Below, one piece after another: positions 10,530 through 17,296 of a stretch of DNA of 23,278 nt. The notes under the pieces are model-generated. The model was given only the letters and a program-made list of their open reading frames with translations. It was not told the origin of the DNA and ran no database searches. Each line of letters begins with the position of its first letter. Positions within the stretch are counted from its first letter, which is position 1. Location of the stretch: positions 1 to 23,278 of IMG/VR virus record IMGVR_UViG_3300029319_000379, one strand, 5' to 3'. This DNA comes from a virus. The position numbers were made by a program, and so were the translations under genes.

Positions 10530-10558
10530 TAAGTTATTGCTACGTAAGGACTTACAAA
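10530..10558. repeat. single dyad repeat (copy 12)
   Basis: 29-nt dyad, arms TAAGTTATT and AAGGACTTA with a 7-nt spacer; unpaired, next to a CCGGGG-rich direct repeat. Confidence 0.75.
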
Positions 10559-10735
10559 AAAGCGCCGGGGTAGTTATTTATTCATTTTTGCACTTGACTT
10601 CTGCGCGGAAAAAAGCCGGGGTGGTTCAAACACAATTCGGTCAAATTTGTCAAATATGTCTTACCTAAATAGATCCGAATAGTCCATAAAGTTTCCCAAG
10701 TTTCGCTTTGAACCGTTCTTTTGTGTGCATATCGT

Positions 10736-10752
10736 CGTTTTTGGTGTATAAT
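10736..10752 (+). promoter_or_regulatory. candidate late promoter at head of the right arm
   Basis: CGTTTTTGGTGTATAAT: an extended -10-like TGGTG-TATAAT after a T-run, about 39 nt before the first rightward ATG. It shares GTGTATWAT with 17237, 19421 and 22603. No convincing -35 lies at normal distance. Confidence 0.55.
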
Positions 10753-10790
10753 AGTTTATAAGAACCAGTTTTTACAATAGGAGTTGTTGC

Positions 10791-11015
10791 ATGACACGTA
10801 AAAATAATAAAAACGTACAAAACATAGAAACGCAGTTGCGTGCCAAAAGCACGGCCCAACTAGATAGCTCGCTAGAGGGATTTAGGAATATTCCCGACCC
10901 GCCTGTATTCGATGTAAAAGCGTGGGGAGCAGGGCCCAATTCACCACCACACATTATAAACGGCGTCCCACAAACGGACGAAGAGGAACAAGAAGAGAAT
11001 GGAAAAACCGAATAA
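10791..11015 (+). CDS. hypothetical protein (74 aa)
   Basis: First gene of the rightward arm, ATG preceded by AGGAGTTGTTGC. The N-terminus is basic and polar (MTRKNNKNVQNIETQLRAKS), the middle is proline- and glycine-rich (NIPDPPVFDVKAWGAGPNSP), and the C-terminus acidic (TDEEEQEENGKTE). It looks intrinsically disordered. It overlaps the sigma gene by 17 nt, so the two are coupled. Not recognised. Confidence 0.65.
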   Translation: MTRKNNKNVQNIETQLRAKSTAQLDSSLEGFRNIPDPPVFDVKAWGAGPNSPPHIINGVPQTDEEEQEENGKTE

Positions 11016-11517
11016 CCTGACAGAAGATCAAGTAATAGAAGTAATTACGAAAGTGGCCAAGAAACTGGCCCATAAATTTGTCTTTGCCTCATATGATGTT
11101 GACGACATAGAACAAGAAGCATTTTTGATGGGTATAGAAGGACTAAAAAGATATGACTCATCAAAGCCCCTTGAAAACTTTATGTACGCACACATTAACA
11201 ATAGACTAAAGAATTTTAAACGAGATAATTACTACAGATTTGATTACGGTAACGCCCAAAAGATACAGGAACGCAAAAAGAGCATTCTTGAACCAATGGA
11301 CATTGCCGCACTATATTCGGTATCTACAGAAGATGAAACGCTAAGTAATGCCCAAATAACTGAAACCCTAGATCTTATAGATAGAAAACTTCCATCTGAA
11401 TTACGAGGTGACTATCTAAGACTCCAAACAAACTCTTCTTTGCCAAAAGGCCGCAAGGCCATAGTCATACAAGCCATAGAAGACATAATAAATGGAGATT
11501 ATGATGAAGAAGGGTAG
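10999..11517 (+). CDS. phage sigma factor, gp55-like late sigma candidate
   Basis: 172 residues. Residues about 20-78 carry a sigma-70 region 2: helices with YDVDDIEQEAFLMGIEGLKR, then the 2.3/2.4-like FMYAHINNRLKNFKRDNYYR. The protein is short, with no recognisable region 4 recognising a -35, as in T4 gp55-type late sigma factors that read only a -10-like element. The C-terminal part (about 120-172) is helical and ends acidic. It should associate with host core RNA polymerase and direct it to late promoters; the window's TTGTGTATWAT elements are the obvious candidates. The ribosome site is AAGAAGAGA. It sits upstream of the packaging and head genes, a common site for a late regulator. Confidence 0.75.
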   Translation: MEKPNNLTEDQVIEVITKVAKKLAHKFVFASYDVDDIEQEAFLMGIEGLKRYDSSKPLENFMYAHINNRLKNFKRDNYYRFDYGNAQKIQERKKSILEPMDIAALYSVSTEDETLSNAQITETLDLIDRKLPSELRGDYLRLQTNSSLPKGRKAIVIQAIEDIINGDYDEEG

Positions 11518-12298
11518 ATTGTCAAAAGAGGATATGTCTTTTATCGAGGCGAAAGCCGAGGTTCTTTCTCCAGAATCCATAGCAGAACATCTAGACAGAG
11601 ATCCAGATTCGATACGAGATTGGATCAAAAGAAATGTGGGATTCTCTGCTAGTCAAAAAAAAGAGGCTGCTGTTGCAAATGAGTTAAAAGAGAAGCCATA
11701 CTATAAAGAGCTTTCCAATCAGTTTTCTGGTGAAGAGTTGGATATGTTCGAGTTTCATTTCAAAAAGATGTGGAGTCAATTCAAAGACGATGTTTTTCAC
11801 ACAGAAGAAATGCAAATAATTGACACCATAAAATTAGAAATACTCATGAACCGTATACTCAAAAGCCAGCATGAGAATCAGCAAGAAATAATATTGGCTG
11901 AAAGACTGGTGCGAGAAGAGAAAAGTGTTGACAAGGATCAACGCGATATGGATGTGATTATTAATCTAGAGCGTCAGGTGGCCGTTCTGCGCGCTTCGCA
12001 GGAAACCCTATCCAAAGACTACAAAGACCTTCAGGCACGCAAGGCGACGATGCTGAAGGATCTCAAGGGCACCAGAGAGCAGCGAGTCAAAGCGATTGAA
12101 GATTCTAAATTAACATTCGCTTCTCTTGTTAAGAAAATTGCAACCGATCCTCAATACCGCAGCGACCTTGGAATCGAAATGGAAAAAATGAGACTGGCGA
12201 TGGAAAACGAGAAAGAACGATTATCAGAATATATATCCTTCAACGATGGACAAGTGGATCAACCATTTTTAACACCGGAAACCCTATCAGAGGAGTAA
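11501..12298 (+). CDS. terminase small subunit candidate
   Basis: Starts near 11501 (GGAG just upstream; an alternative ATG lies at 11492 or 11504). About 266 residues. The N-terminus (LSKEDMSFIEAKAEVLSPES, then IAEHLDRDPDSIRDWIKRN) fits a helix-turn-helix DNA-binding domain like those of TerS proteins. The remainder is long and helical with coiled-coil character (QQEIILAERLVREEKSVDKD; LERQVAVLRASQETLSKDYK), ending in an acidic tail. TerS binds the packaging site, forms a ring and feeds DNA to TerL. Context supports this: it lies upstream of the large terminase with the sigma factor before it. The call is by architecture and context, not by close family match. Confidence 0.55.
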   Translation: MMKKGRLSKEDMSFIEAKAEVLSPESIAEHLDRDPDSIRDWIKRNVGFSASQKKEAAVANELKEKPYYKELSNQFSGEELDMFEFHFKKMWSQFKDDVFHTEEMQIIDTIKLEILMNRILKSQHENQQEIILAERLVREEKSVDKDQRDMDVIINLERQVAVLRASQETLSKDYKDLQARKATMLKDLKGTREQRVKAIEDSKLTFASLVKKIATDPQYRSDLGIEMEKMRLAMENEKERLSEYISFNDGQVDQPFLTPETLSEE

Positions 12299-12299
12299 A

Positions 12300-12755
12300 A
12301 TGCTTAATTTTTCTGCGTGGCTTGCAATATGGATGTTTGTAATGGCTATAATGGAATATATGATACATAAACATACAATGCACAGAAGAAAGAGGTGGCT
12401 GCCAGACTGGATCTGGAAACACCACGCCATAGAACACCATAAAAATGAAAGAAACGATCTTAACATAGATCTACCAATTTACAACCATCTGATAGTTGGG
12501 AGTCCTTTGATATTGACCTCCTATTTTATCGGATTACCTTGCTTGTTGGCATTATTAAGCGTGTTTGTTTTTCATTCCTATACATGGACAAAACTACATA
12601 GAGGAATTCACGATTTAGAACAAAACTGGCTGATGAAAACAAGATATTATAAAAAAGCAAAAATACATCATGAATTACACCACAAACGACCCGGAAAAAA
12701 CTTCGGGGTGGTATTCTTTTTTACGGACTCTTTATTTAGGACGAGTATAAAATGA
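12300..12755 (+). CDS. fatty-acid-hydroxylase/sterol-desaturase-like membrane protein
   Basis: 151 residues with the histidine boxes of the integral-membrane di-iron hydroxylase superfamily: H23-K-H-T-M-H28, H41-H-A-I-E-H46-H47, FH92, H100 and H104, and H123-H-E-L-H-H128 followed by KRPGKNFGVVFFFTDSLF. Hydrophobic spans lie at about residues 5-22 and 63-92. Family members hydroxylate or desaturate fatty acids, carotenoids or sterols using O2 and a di-iron centre. In a phage it might alter host lipids or the lipid part of surface polymers; substrate cannot be told. GAGGAG precedes the ATG, and the stop overlaps the gmd start (ATGA), so the two genes are coupled. This is an auxiliary metabolic gene inserted between TerS and TerL. 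Confidence 0.8.
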   Translation: MLNFSAWLAIWMFVMAIMEYMIHKHTMHRRKRWLPDWIWKHHAIEHHKNERNDLNIDLPIYNHLIVGSPLILTSYFIGLPCLLALLSVFVFHSYTWTKLHRGIHDLEQNWLMKTRYYKKAKIHHELHHKRPGKNFGVVFFFTDSLFRTSIK

Positions 12756-13936
12756 AAAAGGCAATTATATTTGGAATAACAGGACAAGACGGAAGCTATC
12801 TCGCAGAATTACTTCTGGAGAAAGGCTATGAAGTAGTTGGAATAACGCGAAGAGTAAGTGTTGACACTCTTCAAAGAATTAGCCATATCCTGCCCCAAAT
12901 AAAAATTGTTGAAGGCGACATCACAGATGCGTTCAATGTGTCAAACATAGTAAAAGAATACGAACCCGATGAAATCTACAACCTTGCCGCACAATCCCAT
13001 GTTGGCACAAGCTTTAAGCAGCCTAGCCTTACTTGGGACGTAACCGCTGGTGGAGTTTTAAATATCTTGGAAGCAATAAGATATTCTGGCAGAAAAGACA
13101 ACATCAAATTTTATCAGGCCAGCTCTAGCGAAATGTTTGGAAAAAATTTCACGGAAAAAAAGATTCCGAGTATAGCACTGGAAAATGTCTTAGGTAGTAT
13201 CACCCTTGACGACAAATACTCAGATTCCGTGTGTGATCTTCATAAGTTTCAAGACGAGGAAACGCCGTTTGTTCCACAAAGCCCATATGCTATTGCAAAA
13301 CTAGCTGCCCACCACCTTGTTCGCAACTATCGTGATAGCTATGGCATATTTGCTTGTAGCGGTATTCTATTTAATCATGAAAGCGAAAGACGAGGAGAGA
13401 AGTTTGTTACCAGAAAAATTACTAAATGGATTGGAGAATTTGTAGCATGGATGCAAGAGAATAAAGGCTTTATTGATCTTTCTAGTCAAAAAGACAATAT
13501 AGTACTAAAAGACGAAGACACACTGCATGGAGGAATAGGAGATGTGCGACACTCTTTTCCTAAGCTAAGACTTGGTAACCTAGACGCCAAACGCGACTGG
13601 GGACACGCAGAAGATTATGTTAGGGGCATGTGGAAAATGCTGCAACAAGACTTTGCCGAGGATTATGTAATTGCCACAGGCGAAACTCATTCAGTCAGAG
13701 AGTTCTTGGGAATAGCATTTGACCATATAGGAATTTCTGACTGGAAACAATACATAGTCATAGACCCAGAGTTTTATCGTCCGGCGGAAGTGGACTACCT
13801 GCTAGGAATACCGGCAAAAGCAAACACCAAATTAAAATGGAAACCCAATATTTCATTCGCTGAATTAGTGCAGAGAATGGTGGAGAGCGATATTAATGAG
13901 ACGCAACTACGACGATCCGGCCTACAAAGCGTTTAG
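12752..13936 (+). CDS. gmd: GDP-mannose 4,6-dehydratase
   Basis: 394 residues. Extended SDR enzyme with the nucleotide-binding GITGQDGSY at residues 8-16, the catalytic S125-S-E127, and Y179-A-I-A-K183. Downstream come ILFNHESERRGEKFVTRKIT and GNLDAKRDWGHAEDYVRGMW, both hallmark Gmd segments, and a substrate-binding FYRPAEVDYLLG. It converts GDP-D-mannose to GDP-4-keto-6-deoxymannose using bound NADP(H), the first step to GDP-fucose, GDP-rhamnose or perosamine. It is longer than typical Gmd (about 345-375): about 35 extra residues lie between the catalytic Glu and Tyr (around 132-168) and about 30 before RLGNLDAKRDWGH (around 230-265). The second-half loop after VREFLG is shorter. Likely used to supply a deoxyhexose for phage DNA or host surface glycans; no glycosyltransferase is in the window. 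Confidence 0.95.
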   Translation: MKKAIIFGITGQDGSYLAELLLEKGYEVVGITRRVSVDTLQRISHILPQIKIVEGDITDAFNVSNIVKEYEPDEIYNLAAQSHVGTSFKQPSLTWDVTAGGVLNILEAIRYSGRKDNIKFYQASSSEMFGKNFTEKKIPSIALENVLGSITLDDKYSDSVCDLHKFQDEETPFVPQSPYAIAKLAAHHLVRNYRDSYGIFACSGILFNHESERRGEKFVTRKITKWIGEFVAWMQENKGFIDLSSQKDNIVLKDEDTLHGGIGDVRHSFPKLRLGNLDAKRDWGHAEDYVRGMWKMLQQDFAEDYVIATGETHSVREFLGIAFDHIGISDWKQYIVIDPEFYRPAEVDYLLGIPAKANTKLKWKPNISFAELVQRMVESDINETQLRRSGLQSV

Positions 13937-14165
13937 GGTTGAGGTTTTAAAAAGAGATAAATTTACATGTCAGATGTGTAAAAAGAAAGGAAAAAGGCTT
14001 AGGTTGAATGTTCATCATATAATGAAATGGTCTTCGGCAGCCTCTTTAAGATACGATGTGGACAATGGTATAACTTTGTGTAAAAAATGTCACGAAAGCA
14101 TAACCGGCAAAGAAAGCCATTATATAACATACTTTATGGAACTAATAAAAAGAAAGAAAGGTTAA
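13896..14165 (+). CDS. HNH endonuclease
   Basis: 89 residues: C25-Q-M-C28, then NVHHIMKW with H40 and H41, N57 in DNGITLCKKCH, and C62-K-K-C65-H66. The order (CxxC, HH, N, CxxCH) defines an HNH nuclease with a structural zinc. HNH proteins beside terminases often stimulate TerL cleavage and are required for packaging in cos phages; this one could play that role or be a free-standing homing nuclease. It overlaps the gmd end by 41 nt in another frame, with GGAG 11 nt upstream of the ATG, which suggests translational coupling rather than a recent insertion. Confidence 0.9.
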   Translation: MRRNYDDPAYKAFRVEVLKRDKFTCQMCKKKGKRLRLNVHHIMKWSSAASLRYDVDNGITLCKKCHESITGKESHYITYFMELIKRKKG

Positions 14166-14168
14166 AAA

Positions 14169-14429
14169 ATGTTGAACAAAGAAGACGATAAGCCAAAAAT
14201 AGATCCAGTAAAAGCGGGTGTTTTAAAAGAAGTACCAGCGCCTGTTCAAAATCAAGCTGTAAAAAAAATTCAAGAATGGAAAACAGGAGATAAAATAATC
14301 TTAACTGATGTAGATGGATATCTGTTCAATGAGCTAAATGATAAATTTAAAAACGACAAAAGTGACCGTGGGTTTAGATTTGAGTATGATCAACTTAATA
14401 AAAAATTAATAGTAATGGATGATAATTAG
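14169..14429 (+). CDS. hypothetical protein (86 aa)
   Basis: 86 residues, AAAGG before the ATG, 3 nt after the HNH stop. The first 45 residues are polar with prolines (DDKPKIDPVKAGVLKEVPAP) and probably flexible. The second half (WKTGDKIILTDVDGYLFNEL; FRFEYDQLNKKLIVMDDN) looks like a small beta-rich domain. Not recognised. Lies between nuclease genes of the packaging region and abuts the ERCC4 gene. Confidence 0.7.
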   Translation: MLNKEDDKPKIDPVKAGVLKEVPAPVQNQAVKKIQEWKTGDKIILTDVDGYLFNELNDKFKNDKSDRGFRFEYDQLNKKLIVMDDN

Positions 14430-14939
14430 ATGCCGAACTATACGGTTATAAAGGACACAAGAGAGCAAGACGGATGGACCTTTTCATCCTATGACAAGTG
14501 TGACGGTATGGAGATTAACACACTTCATACCGGAGATTACACGATGAAAGGTTTTGAAGATGTTGTATGTATTGAAAGAAAAGCTTGTGCTTCTGAAATA
14601 GCCATGAATTTAGGGCGCAAAAAGAAACCATTTCAAGCAGAGATGGAAAGAATGAAGGATTATAATTTTTCATTTATTATTTGCGAATTTGACATGGACG
14701 ACCTCTTGAAATACCCGGAAGGGTCTAGGGTTCCAAAAAGCGCTAGATCTAAGGTGCGTGTTACTGGCAAGTATTTGCTTAAGTGCTTACTAGAATTTCA
14801 AATTTGGTATGATACCAAAATTATTTTCTGTGGCAATAAAAATAATGCTTTTTTGGTGTGTAACAGTCTTTTTAAAAGACTCAACGAACTTTTTCATAAG
14901 AGGTACGAAGATGGCGGGAGGCAAGAAACTACCTACTAA
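14430..14939 (+). CDS. ERCC4 (XPF)-type nuclease domain protein
   Basis: 169 residues. The opening IKDTREQDGWTF, then LHTGDYTMKGFEDVVCIERK and PFQAEMERMKDYNFSFIICE, is the ERCC4 nuclease layout: 'D-x-R-E', 'G-D-Y', 'I/V-E-R-K-x-x-x' followed by a helical part with an arginine/lysine-rich face. The active site would be Asp and Arg-Glu of DTREQ, Asp of GDY and Glu-Arg-Lys of IERK. In many phages such standalone domains may resolve branched DNA before packaging, a role like T4 gp49; here that is inferred. The TAG directly precedes the start (gene to gene without gap). The 3' end overlaps the metallopeptidase gene by 29 nt. Confidence 0.85.
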   Translation: MPNYTVIKDTREQDGWTFSSYDKCDGMEINTLHTGDYTMKGFEDVVCIERKACASEIAMNLGRKKKPFQAEMERMKDYNFSFIICEFDMDDLLKYPEGSRVPKSARSKVRVTGKYLLKCLLEFQIWYDTKIIFCGNKNNAFLVCNSLFKRLNELFHKRYEDGGRQETTY

Positions 14940-15264
14940 AGCCTACGTGCTTGGTCACGAATATGAAATACAGGAAATGTCACAATCTCTTTTCAAAGAA
15001 AGAGAAGCGTATGGCGATTGCTGTAATGAGCAAAAAAGAATAAGGGTATATTGTGGCACTACAGAGTCTGTAATTAGAGACACGCTGTTGCATGAGGTAC
15101 TACATGCAGCATGGTGTCTTTTATATATACAGCAGTCGGAAGAAGAGGAAAAGATCGTTTCTAGATTGGCTACGCTTCTTATAGGTTTCTTTGATGACCC
15201 TAGAAACCTAAAAGTTAAGAATTTTATTTTAGGCAAAGGAAAAGAAGCCGCTCATGACAAATAA
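14911..15264 (+). CDS. HEXXH metallopeptidase-like protein (117 aa)
   Basis: The start is chosen at MAGGKKLPTKAYVLGHEYEI, preceded by AAGAGG; upstream in-frame ATGs have no ribosome site. Residues 60-67 read LHEVLHAA, giving H61-E-V-L-H65, the zincin motif. The layout is a short N-terminal strand segment with 'Y-x-I', a strand NEQKRIRVYCGT, the HEXXH helix, then an acidic loop and a final helical domain (SRLATLLIGFFDDPRNLKVK). This matches small phage proteins near terminase genes that are annotated as metallopeptidases of unknown substrate. Zinc binding is plausible; activity is not proven. Overlaps TerL by 11 nt. Confidence 0.75.
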   Translation: MAGGKKLPTKAYVLGHEYEIQEMSQSLFKEREAYGDCCNEQKRIRVYCGTTESVIRDTLLHEVLHAAWCLLYIQQSEEEEKIVSRLATLLIGFFDDPRNLKVKNFILGKGKEAAHDK

Positions 15265-17236
15265 CGTCAAGAAGATAGAAAATGCTTGGCTAGGAATAGA
15301 CGTAGACGAATCCAAGCTTTTTAACCCTATGGACTTCATAATGGAAGGTGCCGACAGGGAGGATATGCTAGAACGAATAGCTTGGCTCATGATACGGCCA
15401 GAGTACTTTTCATTTGTTTGTAAGTATATACTAAATATAGAACTGCTTCCGTTTCAATCTTTGCTACTATACGAAATGTGGAATAGAAAATTTCCCATGC
15501 TTATAGGCTCTCGTGGTATGGGCAAGTCTTTTATACTGTCGGTATATCCGATTCTCCGGGCTTTATTCATGCCAAGAAGAAAGATTGTCGTTGTTGGTGC
15601 TGCGTTTAGGCAGTCAAAAGTTTTGTTCGAGTATATGGATACTATATGGAAAAATGCGCCAATTTTAAGAGATCTGTGTGGCAGCAATAGTGGGCCAAGA
15701 AGAGACGTAGATAGGTGTGTTATGCATATTAATCAAAGCACAGTAACATGCCTGCCTCTCGGAGACGGATCAAAAATTAGAGGTCAAAGAGCCAATGACA
15801 TTATTGCAGACGAGTTCGCGTCTATACCCAGAGATATATTTGAAAATGTGGTTGCTGGTTTTGCTGCTGTTGCCGCCTCACCATCAGAAAAAGTAAAAAG
15901 CAAAGCAAAGGCTAAAAAAGCAAAAGAGCTTGGTGTTGATATTGAAGCTAAAGAAAGTATGGTTACAGAAAAGTCAAACCAAATTATACTTTCTGGCACG
16001 GCGTATTATGACTTCAATCACTTTGCAGAGTATTGGAAAAGGTATAGAAACATAATCAACAGCCAAGGAGATCCAACCAAGCTAAAAGAAGTGTTTGGCT
16101 CAGACGCTCCAATAGATTTCGATTGGACGCAATATTCTGTGATTCGTATGCCCGTTAACACTTTACCAGATGGGTTTATGGATGATGGTCAGGTAAGTAG
16201 AGCGAAAGCCACCGTACATTCTGGAATATACAATATGGAGTATGGAGCGTGCTTTACGACGGATAGTCAGGGATTCTTTAAAAGAAGTTTGCTAGAGGGT
16301 TGCACAACATCTCCAACTAAACCAGTAAATCTTCCTTCTGGAGAGGTTTCTTTTGAGGCGCTCCTAAAAGGTTCTTCAAATGAAAAATACATATTTGGTG
16401 TAGATCCGGCTTCTGAGGTGGATAACTTTAGTATTGTTGTTTTAGAGGTTAGAGACGACCATAGGCGTATTGTACATTGCTGGACGACAAATCGACAACA
16501 GCACAAAGACAAACTTAAATCAAAGATAGTAGACGAAGATGATTTTTATTCATATTGCGCAAAAAAAATTAGGCAACTAATGAAGGTGTTTCCTTGCTCC
16601 GAGATAGCTCTTGATGCTCAGGGTGGCGGTATTGCGGTTATGGAAGCACTTCACGACAAAGATAAAATACCAGAAGGTGAGGTTGCTATTTGGCCGGTTA
16701 TTGATGAGGACAAGCCTAAAGATACTGATAGTCATTCGGGGCTACATATACTGAAACTGTGTCAATTTGCAAAAGCGGATTGGCTAGCAGAGGCGAATCA
16801 CGGATTAAGAAAGGATTTTGAAGACAAAATATTGTTGTTTCCATTTTTTGATTCGGCAAGTATTGGATTATCTATTGAGCACGATAAGGCTTCTGGACGA
16901 AAATACGATACACTTGAAGATTGTGTAATGGAAATTGAAGAGCTTAAAGATGAGTTGTCTATGATAGTTATGACGCAAACAGCTACTGGTCGTGAACGAT
17001 GGGATACTCCTGAAGTCAAGGTTGCCGCTGGAAGAAAAAGCAGACTTCGCAAAGACCGCTACTCGTCTTTATTAATGGCAAACATGTCTGCCAGAAATTT
17101 CATAACCCAAAAGGGTGTTTCGGAATTCAATACAATCGGCGGTTTTGCTCAAAGAGACAGTAGTTCCAAGTTTGAAAACGAGCAACTTTATCACGGACCT
17201 TCTTGGTTTGCGGAAAAAATGCAAGATGTTTACTAG
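15254..17236 (+). CDS. terminase large subunit
   Basis: 660 residues. ATPase: GSRGMGKS (Walker A) at 85-92, IIADE (Walker B) at 183-187, and SGT coupling motif at about 247-249. Nuclease: RNase H-like, with FGVDPASEVDN starting near 381 (Asp384 as first metal ligand), and EIALDAQGGG near 450-459 (Asp454). It packages DNA into proheads using ATP and cuts concatemers. An unusual Lys/Ala-rich insert, KVKSKAKAKKAKELG (about 213-227), sits between Walker B and the coupling motif. It has GGAAAAGAAG upstream and overlaps the metallopeptidase. Downstream, a late-type promoter element lies just after its stop. Confidence 0.95.
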   Translation: MTNNVKKIENAWLGIDVDESKLFNPMDFIMEGADREDMLERIAWLMIRPEYFSFVCKYILNIELLPFQSLLLYEMWNRKFPMLIGSRGMGKSFILSVYPILRALFMPRRKIVVVGAAFRQSKVLFEYMDTIWKNAPILRDLCGSNSGPRRDVDRCVMHINQSTVTCLPLGDGSKIRGQRANDIIADEFASIPRDIFENVVAGFAAVAASPSEKVKSKAKAKKAKELGVDIEAKESMVTEKSNQIILSGTAYYDFNHFAEYWKRYRNIINSQGDPTKLKEVFGSDAPIDFDWTQYSVIRMPVNTLPDGFMDDGQVSRAKATVHSGIYNMEYGACFTTDSQGFFKRSLLEGCTTSPTKPVNLPSGEVSFEALLKGSSNEKYIFGVDPASEVDNFSIVVLEVRDDHRRIVHCWTTNRQQHKDKLKSKIVDEDDFYSYCAKKIRQLMKVFPCSEIALDAQGGGIAVMEALHDKDKIPEGEVAIWPVIDEDKPKDTDSHSGLHILKLCQFAKADWLAEANHGLRKDFEDKILLFPFFDSASIGLSIEHDKASGRKYDTLEDCVMEIEELKDELSMIVMTQTATGRERWDTPEVKVAAGRKSRLRKDRYSSLLMANMSARNFITQKGVSEFNTIGGFAQRDSSSKFENEQLYHGPSWFAEKMQDVY

Positions 17237-17248
17237 CTTGTGTATAAT
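17237..17248 (+). promoter_or_regulatory. candidate late promoter before the portal gene
   Basis: CTTGTGTATAAT immediately follows the TerL stop, about 49 nt before the portal ATG. It matches the TTGTGTATWAT element. Confidence 0.55.
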
Positions 17249-17296
17249 GGTATTGAGAGTAGCATTAACAGTAACATTGAATGGAGATTAATATAA

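Larger units (their letters stand above)
10478..10790. other. divergent control region between left and right arms
   Basis: No gene. It holds dyad copy 12 (10530-10558), a direct repeat AAAAAAGCgcCGGGGTaGTT (10556-10574) and AAAAAAGCCGGGGTGGTT (10609-10626), several TTGACA/TTTGTCAAA-like words around 10635-10655, and a rightward TGGTGTATAAT element at 10736-10752. Leftward and rightward transcription diverge here. Confidence 0.6.
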
